Below are positions 1-10,865 of a DNA stretch of 64,000 bases, piece by piece. The stretch's first letter is position 1. Each line of letters begins with the position of its first letter. The stretch is from Anaspis maculata (lineage: Eukaryota; Arthropoda; Insecta; Coleoptera; Scraptiidae): positions 50,149,257-50,213,256 of the forward strand of contig OX421965.1 in assembly GCA_949128115.1 (NCBI GenBank). The letters run 5' to 3'. Under the pieces are notes generated by a model. That model ran no database searches. It was not told where the DNA came from and was given only the letters and a program-made list of their open reading frames with translations. Both the position numbers and the translations under genes were made by a program.

Positions 1-1678
1 CCACTTCCACATCAGTAGTGAAAACAGAAGACCGACGAAGTTTTTCCCAGGAAATCTGGACTTTGAGGAAAAAAACACCGAACGCAAACTTGAAATTCAT
101 CAGCTGAAACTGACAGTATACATTTATGTTGACATTTCATTGATGACACGTATAAGAAAAAAGTTCTGACATGACAAACGTCAAAATTACCCCTCACAAC
201 TGAAAAAGTATGAACGTAAAAAATTTGCACATCATGCTCGAATGACCAATAATGTGTCCGATTGAAATCAAAAAAAGAATTATGGCTCTATCTCTACTCG
301 TCAAGGAGATATCACTTCTGAAAATTCCCAGTGACTTGGGCAGTAACAAAATCACCCATGATGGGACTAATTGGTAACCATGGTAATTTTGATGCAACGT
401 ATGGTTACAAGTCTTGCATTTTTATCCATGCTGGGTTCAATAAGTGTCAAAGTGATGTCGCAGCATGCTTCATTGGGCATCTCCCCTGAAGAGGTCCAGA
501 GGATGACCTCTTCTGGAGGTCCATGAGGTCAATTTTTTCCATGGTATAATTCATCCAGCAACTGTGTACGTTTCTGTGAATTTTCAAGAAAAAGAAACTG
601 CTCTAGCAAATTCTGCATCAAAAAATCTAAATTTCACAAAAAAATCAAGAGCTCTTTGAAAAAACAAAATACGATCAAAAGTCAAAAACCGTTTCGAGAT
701 ATTGATATTCGCTTTCCAAGACTAAAGAGAAAAAAAATCAGAAATTTTTCCGAAAAAAGTTCCACGACTTCAAAAATTAACACTTTTGACACTCCTTCTT
801 TGGCATCCTGTATATCATGGACAAAGTCAATGGTGCCGTAAGTCGACATAGCGTCTTGCAGCCGAAGAAAAGTTCTACCAGCCACTACAAACTTTTTTCA
901 AATCGGATATTTTTTCCCCAATATATCCATGCTTGAAATAAGAGCAAATTTTGCTCTATGCTTAACTTTTGACGAGCAGTTTAAACTTCATACAGGGTGG
1001 TGTGTAAAACGTTGCAAAATTGCGATGCATTCAACCAAGCCCCGTTTAAACAAAGATTTTTTGTCATGACTTTTATGAAATTACACCAAATGCATGAAAA
1101 TAGACTTCATCACCTTCGACGGACTTTTTTTTGCCTATCTGGTTGACTGGAAGAGTTGTGGCATGGCCATTTTTAAAATGTTGGTTTTCTAATAACAATC
1201 ATATTCAACATCAAAATAATGAATTCACTGTTGTACTCCACAAAACGGGTATCAAGTAACCCTTTAAGAGCCTTCTTTGCAACTTTTATTCGCTTAAAAC
1301 TCTGGTTTGAAGTTGGTTTGGCTACTATGTTAAATATATGAAAAGATGATTGGCATCCGCGGAGGTTAGCTGCCAATAACTGACACCGTCTATGCTGCTA
1401 AATAGTGGCGGCCCAGAAATAAAATGAAGCCAAAGCGCAGCAAGGCACTACTAAAGAAAATGGAATAAAAAAGCGTACCACCCAGTGGCCTTACTGAGGT
1501 TGAAGAAATCTTCTTTGCAGGAACTTAATTTATGGAGCTAGACTGAAGACTACACGAGGCGGGATAACGACATGTGGGTGTACTGTGTTAGAAGATTCTC
1601 CCAAGATAAAACTTGTCTATTTTGCATAATCTCTGCACATAGCATACCACATCTACACACTGGATAGGGATGCAACGA
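1..1678. other. Gene-free flank with fold-back debris
   Basis: I see no gene here. The frames are short and AT-rich. A tacagggtgg motif at 991-1000 resembles the termini of fold-back elements elsewhere in the window, and catcctgtatat near 807-818 looks like an opposing end, so part of this stretch is probably old fold-back sequence. Confidence 0.4.
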
Positions 1679-2233
1679 CGTTACGTACTTCGTACGAACA
1701 CAACAAAAATTTTCCATGGCTTACTAAAATGGAAAAAGTCTCTTAACTGACTAGGTCTATCTTCTAAAATTGTCTGTGCTTCAAGCTAAACAGGAACTCA
1801 AATTATCGTTACGAAGCTCGCGACCATCCCGGCTCTTTCTAGAGAAATCTAGATTTACGCGTTGCATTCGGGAAGCATCGAGAGACTTCAGCGGTAGGTC
1901 ACGACACGTCGAGACCTCTGGTGGAGGTGCCGTAGAAGGTACGCGTATATTCTCGACGCAGATACCAGAAAAATCCTCGTATGCTGGAAACACAAACAGG
2001 AAGCATCCAGAACCTTCAATGCCACTATAAGAGAGGAATTCGACCTGGCGTCGGGAGAGTTTGAATCGAGCGATCGTGGCGTTAACATCTCAAGCGACAT
2101 TGTGAATTTCTAAGCGATTAATAATTCTGTGCGTTATATAGTTGTATCGGTAGTAGCTAATATAAAGTGCAGTTTGTTCACAAGTAAATCAGCGCGTTTA
2201 ATTTCGAGATAGGCGAACTCGAATACCGTAACA
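1679..2233 (+). repeat. 5' LTR of gypsy element
   Basis: The 3' part from 1957 is shared with 7144-7418. It contains a TATA-like ctataaga near 2024 and ends ...CCGTAACA. The proposed 5' start at CGTTACG is inferred from the inverted complement of that end, and gives a length (555 bp) close to the 531-bp solo LTR at 43093-43623. Confidence 0.55.
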
Positions 2234-2235
2234 TT

Positions 2236-2250
2236 TGGTGACAGAAGTGG
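2236..2250 (+). other. Candidate primer-binding site
   Basis: TGGTGACAGAAGTGG begins two bases after the LTR end, the usual position and TGG start of a tRNA primer-binding site in gypsy elements. I cannot assign the tRNA without a tRNA list. Confidence 0.45.
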
Positions 2251-2313
2251 ATATTTCGAAATTTAGAAATTTCAACTGCCGCTTTTCAAGTTATCGATTA
2301 GTGACTACGCCGA

Positions 2314-3550
2314 TTGTCGGAACATTCGAGAAATCGTTTGATGACGACCAGAAGCATGACACAAAAAGAAACGGAAAAAGCTTTAGCGAGCATCATGACG
2401 ATGCTGCAAGAACAAAAAAAGGAACGTCTCGAGGAGAAGGAAGAATTTAAGAAAGTTCTCAAAGAGCAGAAAACAGAGCTCAGGGAAGTACTGGAGGGTT
2501 AATTGCATCATCTAGAGGAGGAGCAAAAGAAGTTGAAAGCTGACATTCTAGATAATGTACACGAACAGATACAAGACGTGCATGGACAGATGAGGGACCA
2601 AATACAAACGGTCCAGGGATTTGTCTATGAGAAAGTGGCAGCGATGGAGGCAAATATCTTGCAACTGGAACAACGTGTTAGAAGAACTGCCATTTCCAGT
2701 TCAGCGACGAGCACGGGCGGGATCCATCGCGTGAAGCTGCCGAATTTTGATGGACAAAGCCTATGGTCCACTTACAAAAGCAATTCGACGCAGCGGCCAA
2801 AGCCAACGGATGGACGGACGAGGGAAAGGCTACTGCACTGGTTCTTGCTCTCAGGGGTCCGGCATTAGAGCTGCTTCAGACGATATCTGAGAACGAACAG
2901 AAGTGTTTCGAAACATTAGTGAAGGTGCTGGAACTTCGCTACGGTGATATCCATGTGCAGCAGATACACCAGACCCGTCTGAGAACCAGGGTACAGTAGA
3001 GCGGAGAAAGCCTGCAGGAATTCGAGGCTGACGTCCAGAGGCTGGTTAACCTTGCATATCCAGCATATCCATCAAGTCTGCTGGCTTATATTGCGAAAGA
3101 AACCTTCATCAATGGACTGAGGGACAACGAGTTGCGCCAGATGGTCACAATCAGCAACCCAGCGACGCTCACCGATGCTTAATTCACGCGATTCGCATCG
3201 AAGCTGCCAAGGATTCTCCACGTCACTTCAAAGTCAGAGAAGCGACATTGAAAGCACCCGAGACTCCAACAGTCAGGAAGGCAAGCGATTCACAGCCTCC
3301 GTCAGTCCAGGAGATGTTCCAGAAGATTCTCATCGCTTTGGAAAATAAGGAAGCAAGGACAGGGGGCAGGCCGCGTTGCTTCGGCTGTGGGAAACCGGGA
3401 CATTTGCGCCAGGATTGCAGGCAAGGGTCGAGCTCTAGTGACCGTTCCGCGCCGGAGCGAAGAACTCCCAGCCCAGTTAGACGCAACCAGGAAAACTTAT
3501 TCCAGCTAGCGCTGAGGGGCGCACGCTGGCTGGCAGTCCCCAATGCCCCA
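2314..3550 (+). pseudogene. gag: gypsy gag, nucleocapsid-type, broken
   Basis: This is the remains of a Gag polyprotein, which would package element RNA in cytoplasmic particles. The N-terminal part (2314-2690) is strongly charged and predicted coiled coil, with repeated EEQKK/ELRE-type heptads. The middle (about 2700-3170) has the typical gypsy capsid-like sequence around LPNFDG and ALRGPALELLQ. The C-terminal part has a CCHC zinc knuckle, CFGCGKPGHLRQDC, at 3377-3418 followed by a Ser/Arg-rich tail. The frame is broken by a stop at 2500-2502, a frameshift near 2760, a stop at 2997-2999 and a one-base shift near 3180. Downstream, protease follows in a new frame at 3568. The family assignment is firm; the gene cannot make a full Gag. 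Confidence 0.8.
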
Positions 3551-3567
3551 GGAGCTACTCCGTCTCG

Positions 3568-4587
3568 TTGCTGAGGAAGTCATCCAACAGCCTTCTTCTG
3601 AGTGGAAAGCTTGATAAAGACGATTGCGTATTGGTTATTGACACCGAAGCCACAAAGTCAATCGTTCGACGTGGAATGCTTCAAAAACAACGGATCGTGG
3701 CGTTGAAGAACGGCACTTGCTTGACTACGGCCACTGGAGAGTCGGCTACATTGTACGGAGAAGCCGAAGTAAGCATTTGTTTCGGACGATTCCTGCTGCG
3801 AGAAAAGGTTTTGGTGGCGGACATTGTTGACGACTTCATACTTGGCCTGGACCTGATGAATAAGTACGGATTTGTCCTGGATGTTGGTCAGCAGACAATG
3901 AGGATTGGAAACAAGGAAACGCCACGGCCCCGTGGCGCAGGCAGTCGAGTGGCTGCCTGCGACGCGAAAGTCCCGGGTTTGATTCCCGGTGAAAAGTCTG
4001 GGTGTTGTGTTGTCCGAAATTTGCACTTTTCTGAACTTGTAAACTTGTTAAATAAACGGGCAAACTCCTATGGCGAGAAAAAGCCGATAAAGAGAAAAAA
4101 ACGTTTATTAAAAAAAAGAAACGAGGAAATTGCTCTGAAAACATCCATGAAGACTGCTAAAGAAATCCGTTTACTTTCTGCTGAAACCGTACGTGTGGCC
4201 GCCAACTCCGAGAAGATCGTGTGGGCAACATTGAGTGGACAACCTGGAGGACATGTCGCCGGCATTGCTGAATCCAAAGCAGCTGCCAGCTGTATCATGA
4301 CTAAGACAATAATCAACATGGATAAGACAAGAATTCCGATTAGAGTCATTAACCCGGACAAGACATGCAAAACGATCAAGGAAGGAGAAACTATGGGCAA
4401 GTGTGAGCCCGTAGAATGGATCTCACGCTGCGAAGATCGATCGCCAGAAGCTCCAGCTCCGAAACTTCTGGAAAAGAAGGTCGAGGAAATGTTCTCGTCC
4501 CAGTGGGAGCACCTGAATGACAAAGAAAGAGAACTGGCGACGAAATTCATTCAAGAAGAAGCTACAGCCTTTGCGATGGAAGCATGA
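3568..4587 (+). pseudogene. pol: gypsy pol: protease and linker with in-frame SINE
   Basis: This open frame starts the pol region. Residues about 18-35 match the retroviral-type aspartic protease active site, but the motif reads D-T-E-A-T where the family has D-T-G-A-T, so the essential Gly is lost. The flap/core motif DFILGLDLM (about residues 88-96) is preserved. From codon 118 the protein is not pol at all. About 70 codons derive from a tRNA-type SINE (3920-4117 plus target duplication) that added exactly 210 bp and kept the frame open. Gypsy-type linker sequence then resumes at about 4130 and leads to the reverse transcriptase. Protease activity is unlikely. The long open frame probably survived by chance. 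Confidence 0.75.
3920..4117 (+). mobile_element. tRNA-derived SINE inserted in pol (copy A)
   Basis: A Pol III-type A box (TGGCGCAG...GAGTGG, 3932-3950) and B box (GGGTTTGATTCCC, about 3978-3990) sit in a clover-like 5' region. They are followed by a body containing TCTGGGTGTTGTG and an A-rich tail. It is flanked by an imperfect 12-bp duplication, gaaacaaggaaa at 3908-3919 and gaaacgaggaaa at 4118-4129. A second copy of the same family lies on the minus strand near 42652-42940. Confidence 0.8.
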
Positions 4588-5790
4588 AAGGATGTCCAAC
4601 TGGGAGGACCAGTGTGATTCAACATCGCATTAACACGGTGAACGCTGCTCCGATTCAGAAAGCTCCCAGGCGCCTACCATTGGCAAAGCAAGATGAGGTG
4701 TCCAAGCTTCTGAAGAACATGCTGGATGAAGGCGTGATTGAGGAGGAAACAAGCCCATGGTCTTTTCCGGTTTTTTGGTTGAAAAGAAAGACGGAAGTAC
4801 AAGATTTTGCGTCGACTATCGTAAATACAATGATGTGACAAAGAAAGACAGCTATCCACTGCCTCGGATCGATGACACCTTGAGCACACTGTCCGGATCA
4901 AAATGGTTCTCAACGTTAGACCTGAAGAGTGGCTACTGGCAAGTCGGACTCCGCCATGAGGACAAGGAAAAGACCGCATTCTCAGCGGGCAGCGGTCTTT
5001 ACCAGTTTACGGTGATGCCTTTTGGGCTTTGTAACGCACCGGCCACGTTCGAACGCCTGATGGAGTGCATTTTGCGAGGTCTTACATGGGAGACTTGCCT
5101 GGTCTACCTTGACGACGTGATGGTCATCGGTCGGACGTTTGAAGAACATCTAAAAAACCTCCACGAGGTGTTTCGACGACTTTAAGGTGCTCACCTATAG
5201 CTGAATCCAAGGAAGTGCGTGCTTTTCCGGAAGCAGGTCAAATTCCTGGGACACGTCGTATCAGCCAAGGAAATCGAAACCGACCCATCGAAGTTGGAAG
5301 CTGTTCGAGAATGGCCACGACCGAAAAATCAACATGAAGTCAGGAGTTTCTTGGGCTTATGCACATACTACAGGAGATTTGTGGAGAAGTTCGCAGACAA
5401 TGCCAAGCCTTTACACAAACTGACTGAGGACTGTACTGCATTCTTGTGGACCAAAGAATGTGAGGATTCTTTCAAGACTTTGAAGATCGCGTTGTGTTCA
5501 AGTCCCATCCTGGCGTATTCTCAACTGCATGGACAATACATCTTGGACACTGTTGCCAGCAACACCGGAATTAGAGCAGTGCTGTCGCAATATCATCAGG
5601 GTCAAGAGCGAGTTGTAGAGTACTACAGCAAGGTGTTGTCCAAACCGGAACGAAACTACTGCGTCACACGCAAGGAACTGCTGGCCATAGTGAAAGTTGT
5701 CCATCACTTTCACCAATACCTCTACGGCCGAAAATTTCTGGTGAGGACTGACCACGCTGCGCTGCGCTGCAGCTTAAGACACCCAAAGGA
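4584..5790 (+). pseudogene. pol: gypsy pol: reverse transcriptase and RNase H
   Basis: This is the reverse transcriptase that would copy element RNA into cDNA. The conserved blocks are in order: VIEEETSPWSFPV, then after a frameshift near 4780 KKDGSTRFCVDYRKYN, FSTLDLKSGYWQV, MPFGLCNAPATFERLM and the catalytic YLDD at 5105-5116. A stop at 5183-5185 ends this frame. The thumb/connection continues at 5219 with FLGHVVS and RSFLGLCTYYRRF. RNase H begins near 5530, but its first catalytic Asp motif reads DTVAS instead of DTDAS. Another frameshift near 5790 separates it from the RPGKSHGNADAL motif at about 5840. The RT core residues are intact but the polyprotein is broken. Confidence 0.85.
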
Positions 5791-5814
5791 CAGCTGGCAT
5801 GGTGGATCGAGAAA

Positions 5815-7250
5815 TTGCAGCAGTACGACTTTAAAATCCAACACCGTCCTGGGAAAAGTCACGGAAATGCAGATGCTCTTTTTCGAAGAACGTGCAAAGA
5901 GGATTGCAAGCATTGCAAAAAAGTGGACCAGCAGAATGGAAACGTTGGAGTCAAAGCAATCGTTGTTGCGACCCCGAGAAATTGGACTACAGCTGAACTC
6001 AGGAAAGAGCAACGAGAAAACCCGGCTATTGGTGCACTTGCTGGGCGCAGGGAGAATAGTGAGGACAGACCAGAGTGGGCTGAAATCTCTGGCGAAGGGC
6101 CCGAATTTAAAGCTCTCTGGGCCCAATGGAAATTTCTGAAAATAGAGAACGATCTGCTGGAGCGAGTGTGGGAGAGCCCCGATGGAAAGAAGGAGATGGT
6201 TCAATTGGTGCTCCCCAAGGCACGAGTGAAGGAGGTCCTAAAAGAGATGCACGACGGCGTTACCGGAGGACACCTTGGGGTGAACAAGACGTTGGCCAAG
6301 GTGCGCGAGCGGTTCTATTGGGTGAACTGCCGGAACGACGTGAAAGCATGGTGCCGCAAATGTGGAGTTTGCGCGGCCAGCAAAGGACCAAGGACTCGTA
6401 CCCGAGCGGAACTGAAGACCTACAATGTTGAAGCGCCCTTTGAACGCATCGCGATAATTGTGGGCGGACCGTTTCCGACAACAAAGAGTGGCAACAAGTA
6501 CATCCTGGTTACCATGGACTACTTCAGCAAGTGGCCGGAAGCATACGCCTCACAAACCAAGAGGCTACCACAGTGGCGAGTGTGCTGGTGGATAACCTGA
6601 TCAGTCGTTTCGGTGTATCACTGGAGTTGCACTCGGATTAAGGACGCAACTTTGAATTCAACGTGTTCCAGGGTGTCTGCGATTTGCTTGGGATCAAGAT
6701 AACAAGGACAACGCCTCTTCATCCACGGTCCGACGGAATGATGGAGCGATTCAACAGGACGATGGAGCAGCATTTGTCAAAGGTAGTTGACGAACATCAG
6801 CGAGATTGGGACCGTCATTTGCCATTGTTTTTGATGGCATATCGAGCGGCCATTCATGACACAACGGGCGAAACACCAGCCCGGGTCATGTTTGGTCGGG
6901 AGATACGTCTCCTTTGCGATTTGAAATTTGGCACGCCAGAGGACGACCCCAAAGCTGTTCCGGAGTATGTCGATGACTTGAGACAGCGGATGCACGACGT
7001 CCATGAATTAGTGCGGGACCGCATTCGATTCTCCACCGACCGGATGAAGACACCTTACGACCTGAAGGCGAATTCAGCAAGATTTCAAGCTGGTGATCTT
7101 GGGAATTATGGTGGTCAAGAAAATCAACGACGTTGTTTATCGGCGCAGATACCAGAAAAATCCTCGTGTGCTGGAAACACCAACAGGAAGCATCCAGAAC
7201 CTTCGATACCACTATAAGAGAGGAACTCGACCTGGCATCGGGAGAGTTTG
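5815..7250 (+). pseudogene. pol: gypsy pol: RNase H end and integrase
   Basis: Integrase would insert the cDNA into chromosomes. The N-terminal HHCC zinc-binding domain is complete around 6247-6374 (GGHLGVNKTLAKV and CRKCGVC). In the catalytic core, the position of the first acidic residue reads I-I-V-G-G-P-F-P, where related elements have an Asp two residues before the GP, so the DDE triad is probably broken. The frame shifts near 6570. A Gln-to-stop change at 6639-6641 interrupts the second Asp motif (HSD then stop). The third motif region, RSDGMMERFNRTM, is present at about 6729-6770. The C-terminal part is lost in a deletion near 7095, after FQAGD, and runs into LTR-shared sequence at 7144. 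Confidence 0.8.
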
Positions 7251-7418
7251 AATCGAGCGATCGTGGCGTTAACATCTCAAGCGACATTGTGAATTTCTAA
7301 GCGATTGATAATTCTGTGCGTTATATAGTTGTATTGGTAGTAGCTAATAAAGTGCAGTTTGTTTACAAGTAAATCAGCGCGTTTAATTTCAAGATAGGCG
7401 AACCCGAATACCGTAACA
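7144..7418 (+). repeat. 3' LTR of gypsy element, truncated
   Basis: This is homologous to 1957-2233 with 11 substitutions and a 2-bp indel. It ends ...CCGTAACA like the 5' copy. Sequence upstream of 7144 is pol, not LTR, so the 5' part of this LTR is missing. Confidence 0.75.
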
Positions 7419-7420
7419 TT

Positions 7421-8374
7421 ATTATGAAAGATGTGTGAACAATACGGGGTATAGAAATCAAATAGCTTGCAGAGCACTGAATAATTCTCCGTTGTGCTTA
7501 GTTCATATTCAGTTAGTGGCCGCATAAGTTCTTGCTTGTTCTAAAATCCTCCAAGTTCAACTTGGCAACAAAACGAATGATCTGTTTTGAGTTCTAGTTC
7601 CACAAAGAAAGCTCTCCCGAAAACTGCCAGGGCTGCAGCGGAGCCGCTAATTGTATGCGGCTTGCGGAATTTGTAGCTTTGATCACTCTGTGCAGCGCGG
7701 AGAGCTTTGGTCGCGCAATTTCCGCGCGCGCAAAACTGAAATTGAAAGCGTCGCGGCGCGCCGGCCTGCTCCACTTCGACTCCGTGAAAGTGGTTGAGCC
7801 TCGGGTATTAAGTCCCACGTCATTATAAATGGGGTTCTGGTCGAGCGCAGGCATTTTTTCTGAGGCATTTACATAACTTTGTTGTTGGCGCCCCCTTCCC
7901 GCCCAGCGGGCGTTTAAAAGCGCTAACGGAGAATCCCAAATGAGTTTAGTTACCTACGTCAAAGTCAGAAGTTTTATGCTAGAGTAAAGTATAGAAGTGG
8001 AGGAGGATACGAGTACGAGAGGATAAGCAGATAATATGTGCACATGAAAGAGGCGTCAAGGAGAATTTCATTGAAGGATATGTAGAGGTACTCTGAGCGC
8101 TGAAAACAAGATTAGCATGTATCATGGGAGAACCTGAGGCGATGAGGAAGATCTGTCTCATCTGCCGCATCACCGCTTCAAGAAAGAAGATCCGTGATGT
8201 CACTGATGTCCTTAGTCCAGACCAAAATGTCAGGCTATTAGCGCGACAATCGTTGTTGGCAGAGTTACAAGTTTGCGTTGGGTTGATGGGCTATCCAGTC
8301 CACTCTTGAAATTATTAGGGTTAGAATCGGGACACTCTGTATACGCGAAAACAGGCACTCTGTTAATCACTCGA
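7421..8374. other. Gene-free, GC-rich patch
   Basis: No gene was recognised. Positions about 7590-7900 are richer in CpG and GC (runs such as gcgtcggcg and cgcgcgcgc) than the surroundings. The patch may be single-copy host DNA, but I see no coding signal that extends across it. Confidence 0.3.
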
Positions 8375-8830
8375 ATCTTCTGAACTCGTGTTGGTTTGTG
8401 CTCGTGGCCAGTTCCTGGCGGCATGTAATTTTCAGGGATCGATCTAAGTACCTCCTCAAGATACCAGGCATCCCAGAAAATTGACCTCCTTCTGGAATTT
8501 TACGCACTTTTTCAAGTGAAGTTGAGATGAGTTCCTCGGGGACGTCCAAATACCTCTCGAAGGTTGCTCAGGATGGTCCTCGAATGTTTGACCGATTACC
8601 ATCACGTCGCTGAATTACAATTCTTTCTCGCGAGGCCTTGCGGGACACATTTCATTAAACGCTCAAACGTAACTGGTGCATTGCGGAGCTCAAAAGGCAT
8701 TTAGAGTGAACTGGTACAATTTACTTCTGTCAAAGAATGCGGCCTTCTTGATTCTCGGGATCAAGTCCAACTAGCCAGTAGTCTTTCTCCAAATTAAGGA
8801 CGCAGTGGAATTGGTAAAATAAGCTTTGTT
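8375..8830 (-). pseudogene. pol: Degraded gypsy reverse-transcriptase fragment
   Basis: Read on the minus strand and moving between frames, this stretch matches the gypsy RT block order seen at 4880-5340. There is a YWLVGLDPENQE-like segment near 8750-8790, then KLYQFTLNAF, then CTSYV and FNEM-like remains of the APATFERLM block. Next come VMVIGQTFEDH near 8575-8612 (the resident element has VMVIGRTFEEH), and then KFQKEVNFLGC near 8455-8500. The YLDD catalytic box is degraded to F-S-D-V. Many stops and frameshifts show that it is old. No LTR was recognised next to it, so it is a solitary pol fragment from a related but distinct gypsy element. Confidence 0.65.
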
Positions 8831-8965
8831 GAATCAATCCCTGTGGGTTTATTCCTTGACAGAATCTCACCGTTCAGGTCTCTTAATTAAGCTACAAGCA
8901 TGTAATTTGGTACGAGCCCATTGGCATTTCCAAAATCCGAAAATAAACAAGTATTTTATAATAAC

Positions 8966-9533
8966 GGGTGTTTTTTTTTGGAGGTATAGAACTTTAATTA
9001 GCGATAGCGTTGGTGCTTGAGAAGATTTTGCCGTCATTTTTCCATCTAAATTTTCATTAAGGCTTGCCATTTGATCATGCACATGCACAATCGCACAACT
9101 CCAGACAGTTTTTCAAAAATGATTATAAAACTTGTTTTTTTATACGGAATTTTTGTGCTTTTTGTGGATTTTTTTTCCAATTTCCAATTACCGGCCGATA
9201 AGATTTTGTATTTCAACTTCCTTAGACTTCTTCCATTTGGGACTTGTGGAGTCTCTGGCTTTCCTGAATGAGTTCCGAACTGTCCAGGGTCTTGAGGACA
9301 ATATTGTTGGCCGTATTAGTTAGATAGAGCCTGATCCTTGCCAAGAAGCTACCCGAAATTGAACCTATCTAAATTGGAATTTAAAATAATAATTTCGAGC
9401 TGCCGTGCGATTGTGCGTGAATATGAGCAAATGGTAAGCCTTCATTAGTATTTATATGAAAAAATGACGGCAAAATCTTCCCAAGCACTAACGCTATCGC
9501 TGATTGAAGTTCTATACCTAGAAAAAAACACCC
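8966..9533 (+). mobile_element. Mariner-like remnant with TIRs
   Basis: Inverted ends pair gggtgttttttttt...TATAGAACTTTAATTAGCG at the left with AACGCTATCGC...GAAGTTCTATACC...acaccc at the right. They extend about 75 bp inward through AAGATTTTGCCGTCATTTTT. The inside holds the 3' part of a transposase: LDFF, then ESLAFLNEFRT, then LEDNIVGRI at about 9215-9320 in two frames. This corresponds to the same C-terminal block as the minus-strand copy at 55683-56030. It is non-autonomous and decayed. Confidence 0.7.
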
Positions 9534-9540
9534 TTTACGA

Positions 9541-9641
9541 GTTTTATAAGATATCGTATTGTCACACGCGTCATTTTGAAGTACGAGGAGCGAAGCGACG
9601 AGTGATTCAATTGACGAGTGTGACGATAGATTTTATAAAAC
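9541..9641. repeat. Small hairpin repeat
   Basis: GTTTTATAAGATATCGT...GTCACAC at 9541-9568 pairs imperfectly with GTGTGACGATAGA...TTATAAAAC at 9617-9641. The loop contains GGAGCGAAGCGACGAG. It looks like a short MITE. Confidence 0.5.
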
Positions 9642-10321
9642 GTGTGGTATATACAATTTTTTCTATTTTGCAACCATGCCATGCTTTTTTTAATAAAAAA
9701 ATGTGGAATATGTGCATCTGCTAACAAAATTGTTGGGAATTTCTCTGGATGGTGAAAGCACAGTTTATCATCAGAAATGAGCCGGATTTTTCTGAAATAA
9801 GGCCCTTCTGCGAAGTGATGTCACCTAAGCTGTCTCTTGTGTCAGTGAGTGCTGTCATGTCGATCTCATGCCCGCACTCGCAGATATTGCCAACATTTGA
9901 GAATAAAAAGATGCGTATCGAAATGGAGCCTCTAACGATACGCGAATGACGTCATTTGCGTATCAAAATGACTTTCTTATGAACGCAAAATTGAAAAAAT
10001 TATTATACGGTTACAACTCGAGTTTGGTCACATTTATTATGTTGGTGTGTGGATAACAGACAGCCCCACTTTCTTTTGGTTCGATTCTCAAAAAATGATT
10101 AAAAAAACAGCCGCGCCGGTGCTATTTTCCAAGAAACGTTGAGTCTAAAAAATTAAGCTTGAATACTTTGATAATTCAAGTGATTTCTAGCCACCCAGGC
10201 GGTTAAGCGCTACTCCTTGAAGCCACATCCATATATGATTAGTGCAGCGGCAACGGCATGGTAGGAAAGCTAGAAGACTTCCTCACCATTATTTCCATAC
10301 CGTAAGTCTATGTAAACGCTT

Positions 10322-10865
10322 AATATAAAAAAAAAACCGGTGACCGTGTCATAAAGGAGACCCGAAGCCGCACATTTTCCTGTATCGATTCTACCACCAA
10401 GCTCTTCCTTATGCGATTTTGAGTATATGTAGATACGGAAGAATGCGATAAACCCACGTTAACTATTCCATTTTCGCACTTGAACATCGCCCACTGACGT
10501 TTCATTCACAACTGTCAACGCTTGACAGCTAGTCGACTGCTACGTGCGACATTTCAACGATGCTCATTGCAGGAGAGGAGGAATAAAACACAGAAAAGGG
10601 GAAGAAAGTCGCGAAAAATAGGTAGCTGATAGGCAATGAACAATACAGGTTAAGAACAGCGAGAATGAGGTGGCGACTAGTAAAGAAACTGGACAATGAT
10701 CAAGTCCGAAAATGGAATAGTTAACGTAAGTAAATTGCATTCTTCCGTACCTACATCGACTCAAAATTGACTAAAGAAGGAAATAGTGGTGAAGTGGTTA
10801 CTGTTGTAAAATGTGCGGCTTTAGGTCCCCTTTACAACACCTGTCGCTTGAGAAACCTATATTTT
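10322..10865. repeat. Fold-back element, arms about 180 bp
   Basis: The left arm (accggtgaccgtgtc..., then gccgcacattttcc and gttaactattccattttcg) is the inverted complement of the right arm (cgaaaatggaatagttaac, gcattcttccgtacctac, aaaatgtgcggcttta). The loop lies at about 10500-10680. No transposase was seen. Confidence 0.65.

Larger units (their letters stand above)
1679..7418 (+). mobile_element. Ty3/gypsy LTR retrotransposon, decayed
   Basis: An old LTR retrotransposon with the order LTR, primer-binding site, gag, protease, reverse transcriptase, RNase H, integrase, LTR. The LTR cores (1957-2235 and 7144-7420) differ by 11 substitutions and one 2-bp indel over about 277 bp, roughly 96% identity by my count. 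This indicates an insertion that is not recent. The 5' boundary is a guess: CGTTACG at 1679 mirrors the CGTAACA end at 2227-2233. The 3' LTR looks truncated, because pol sequence runs straight into the shared core at 7144 and the expected C-terminal pol sequence near 7095 is missing, suggesting an internal deletion. At least three in-frame stops and several frameshifts make it non-autonomous. No clear target-site duplication was found. Confidence 0.85.

Noticed and set aside
10060..10100. GGTTCGATTCTC resembling a tRNA B box
   Set aside because: No A box, no stem complement and no SINE body around it.
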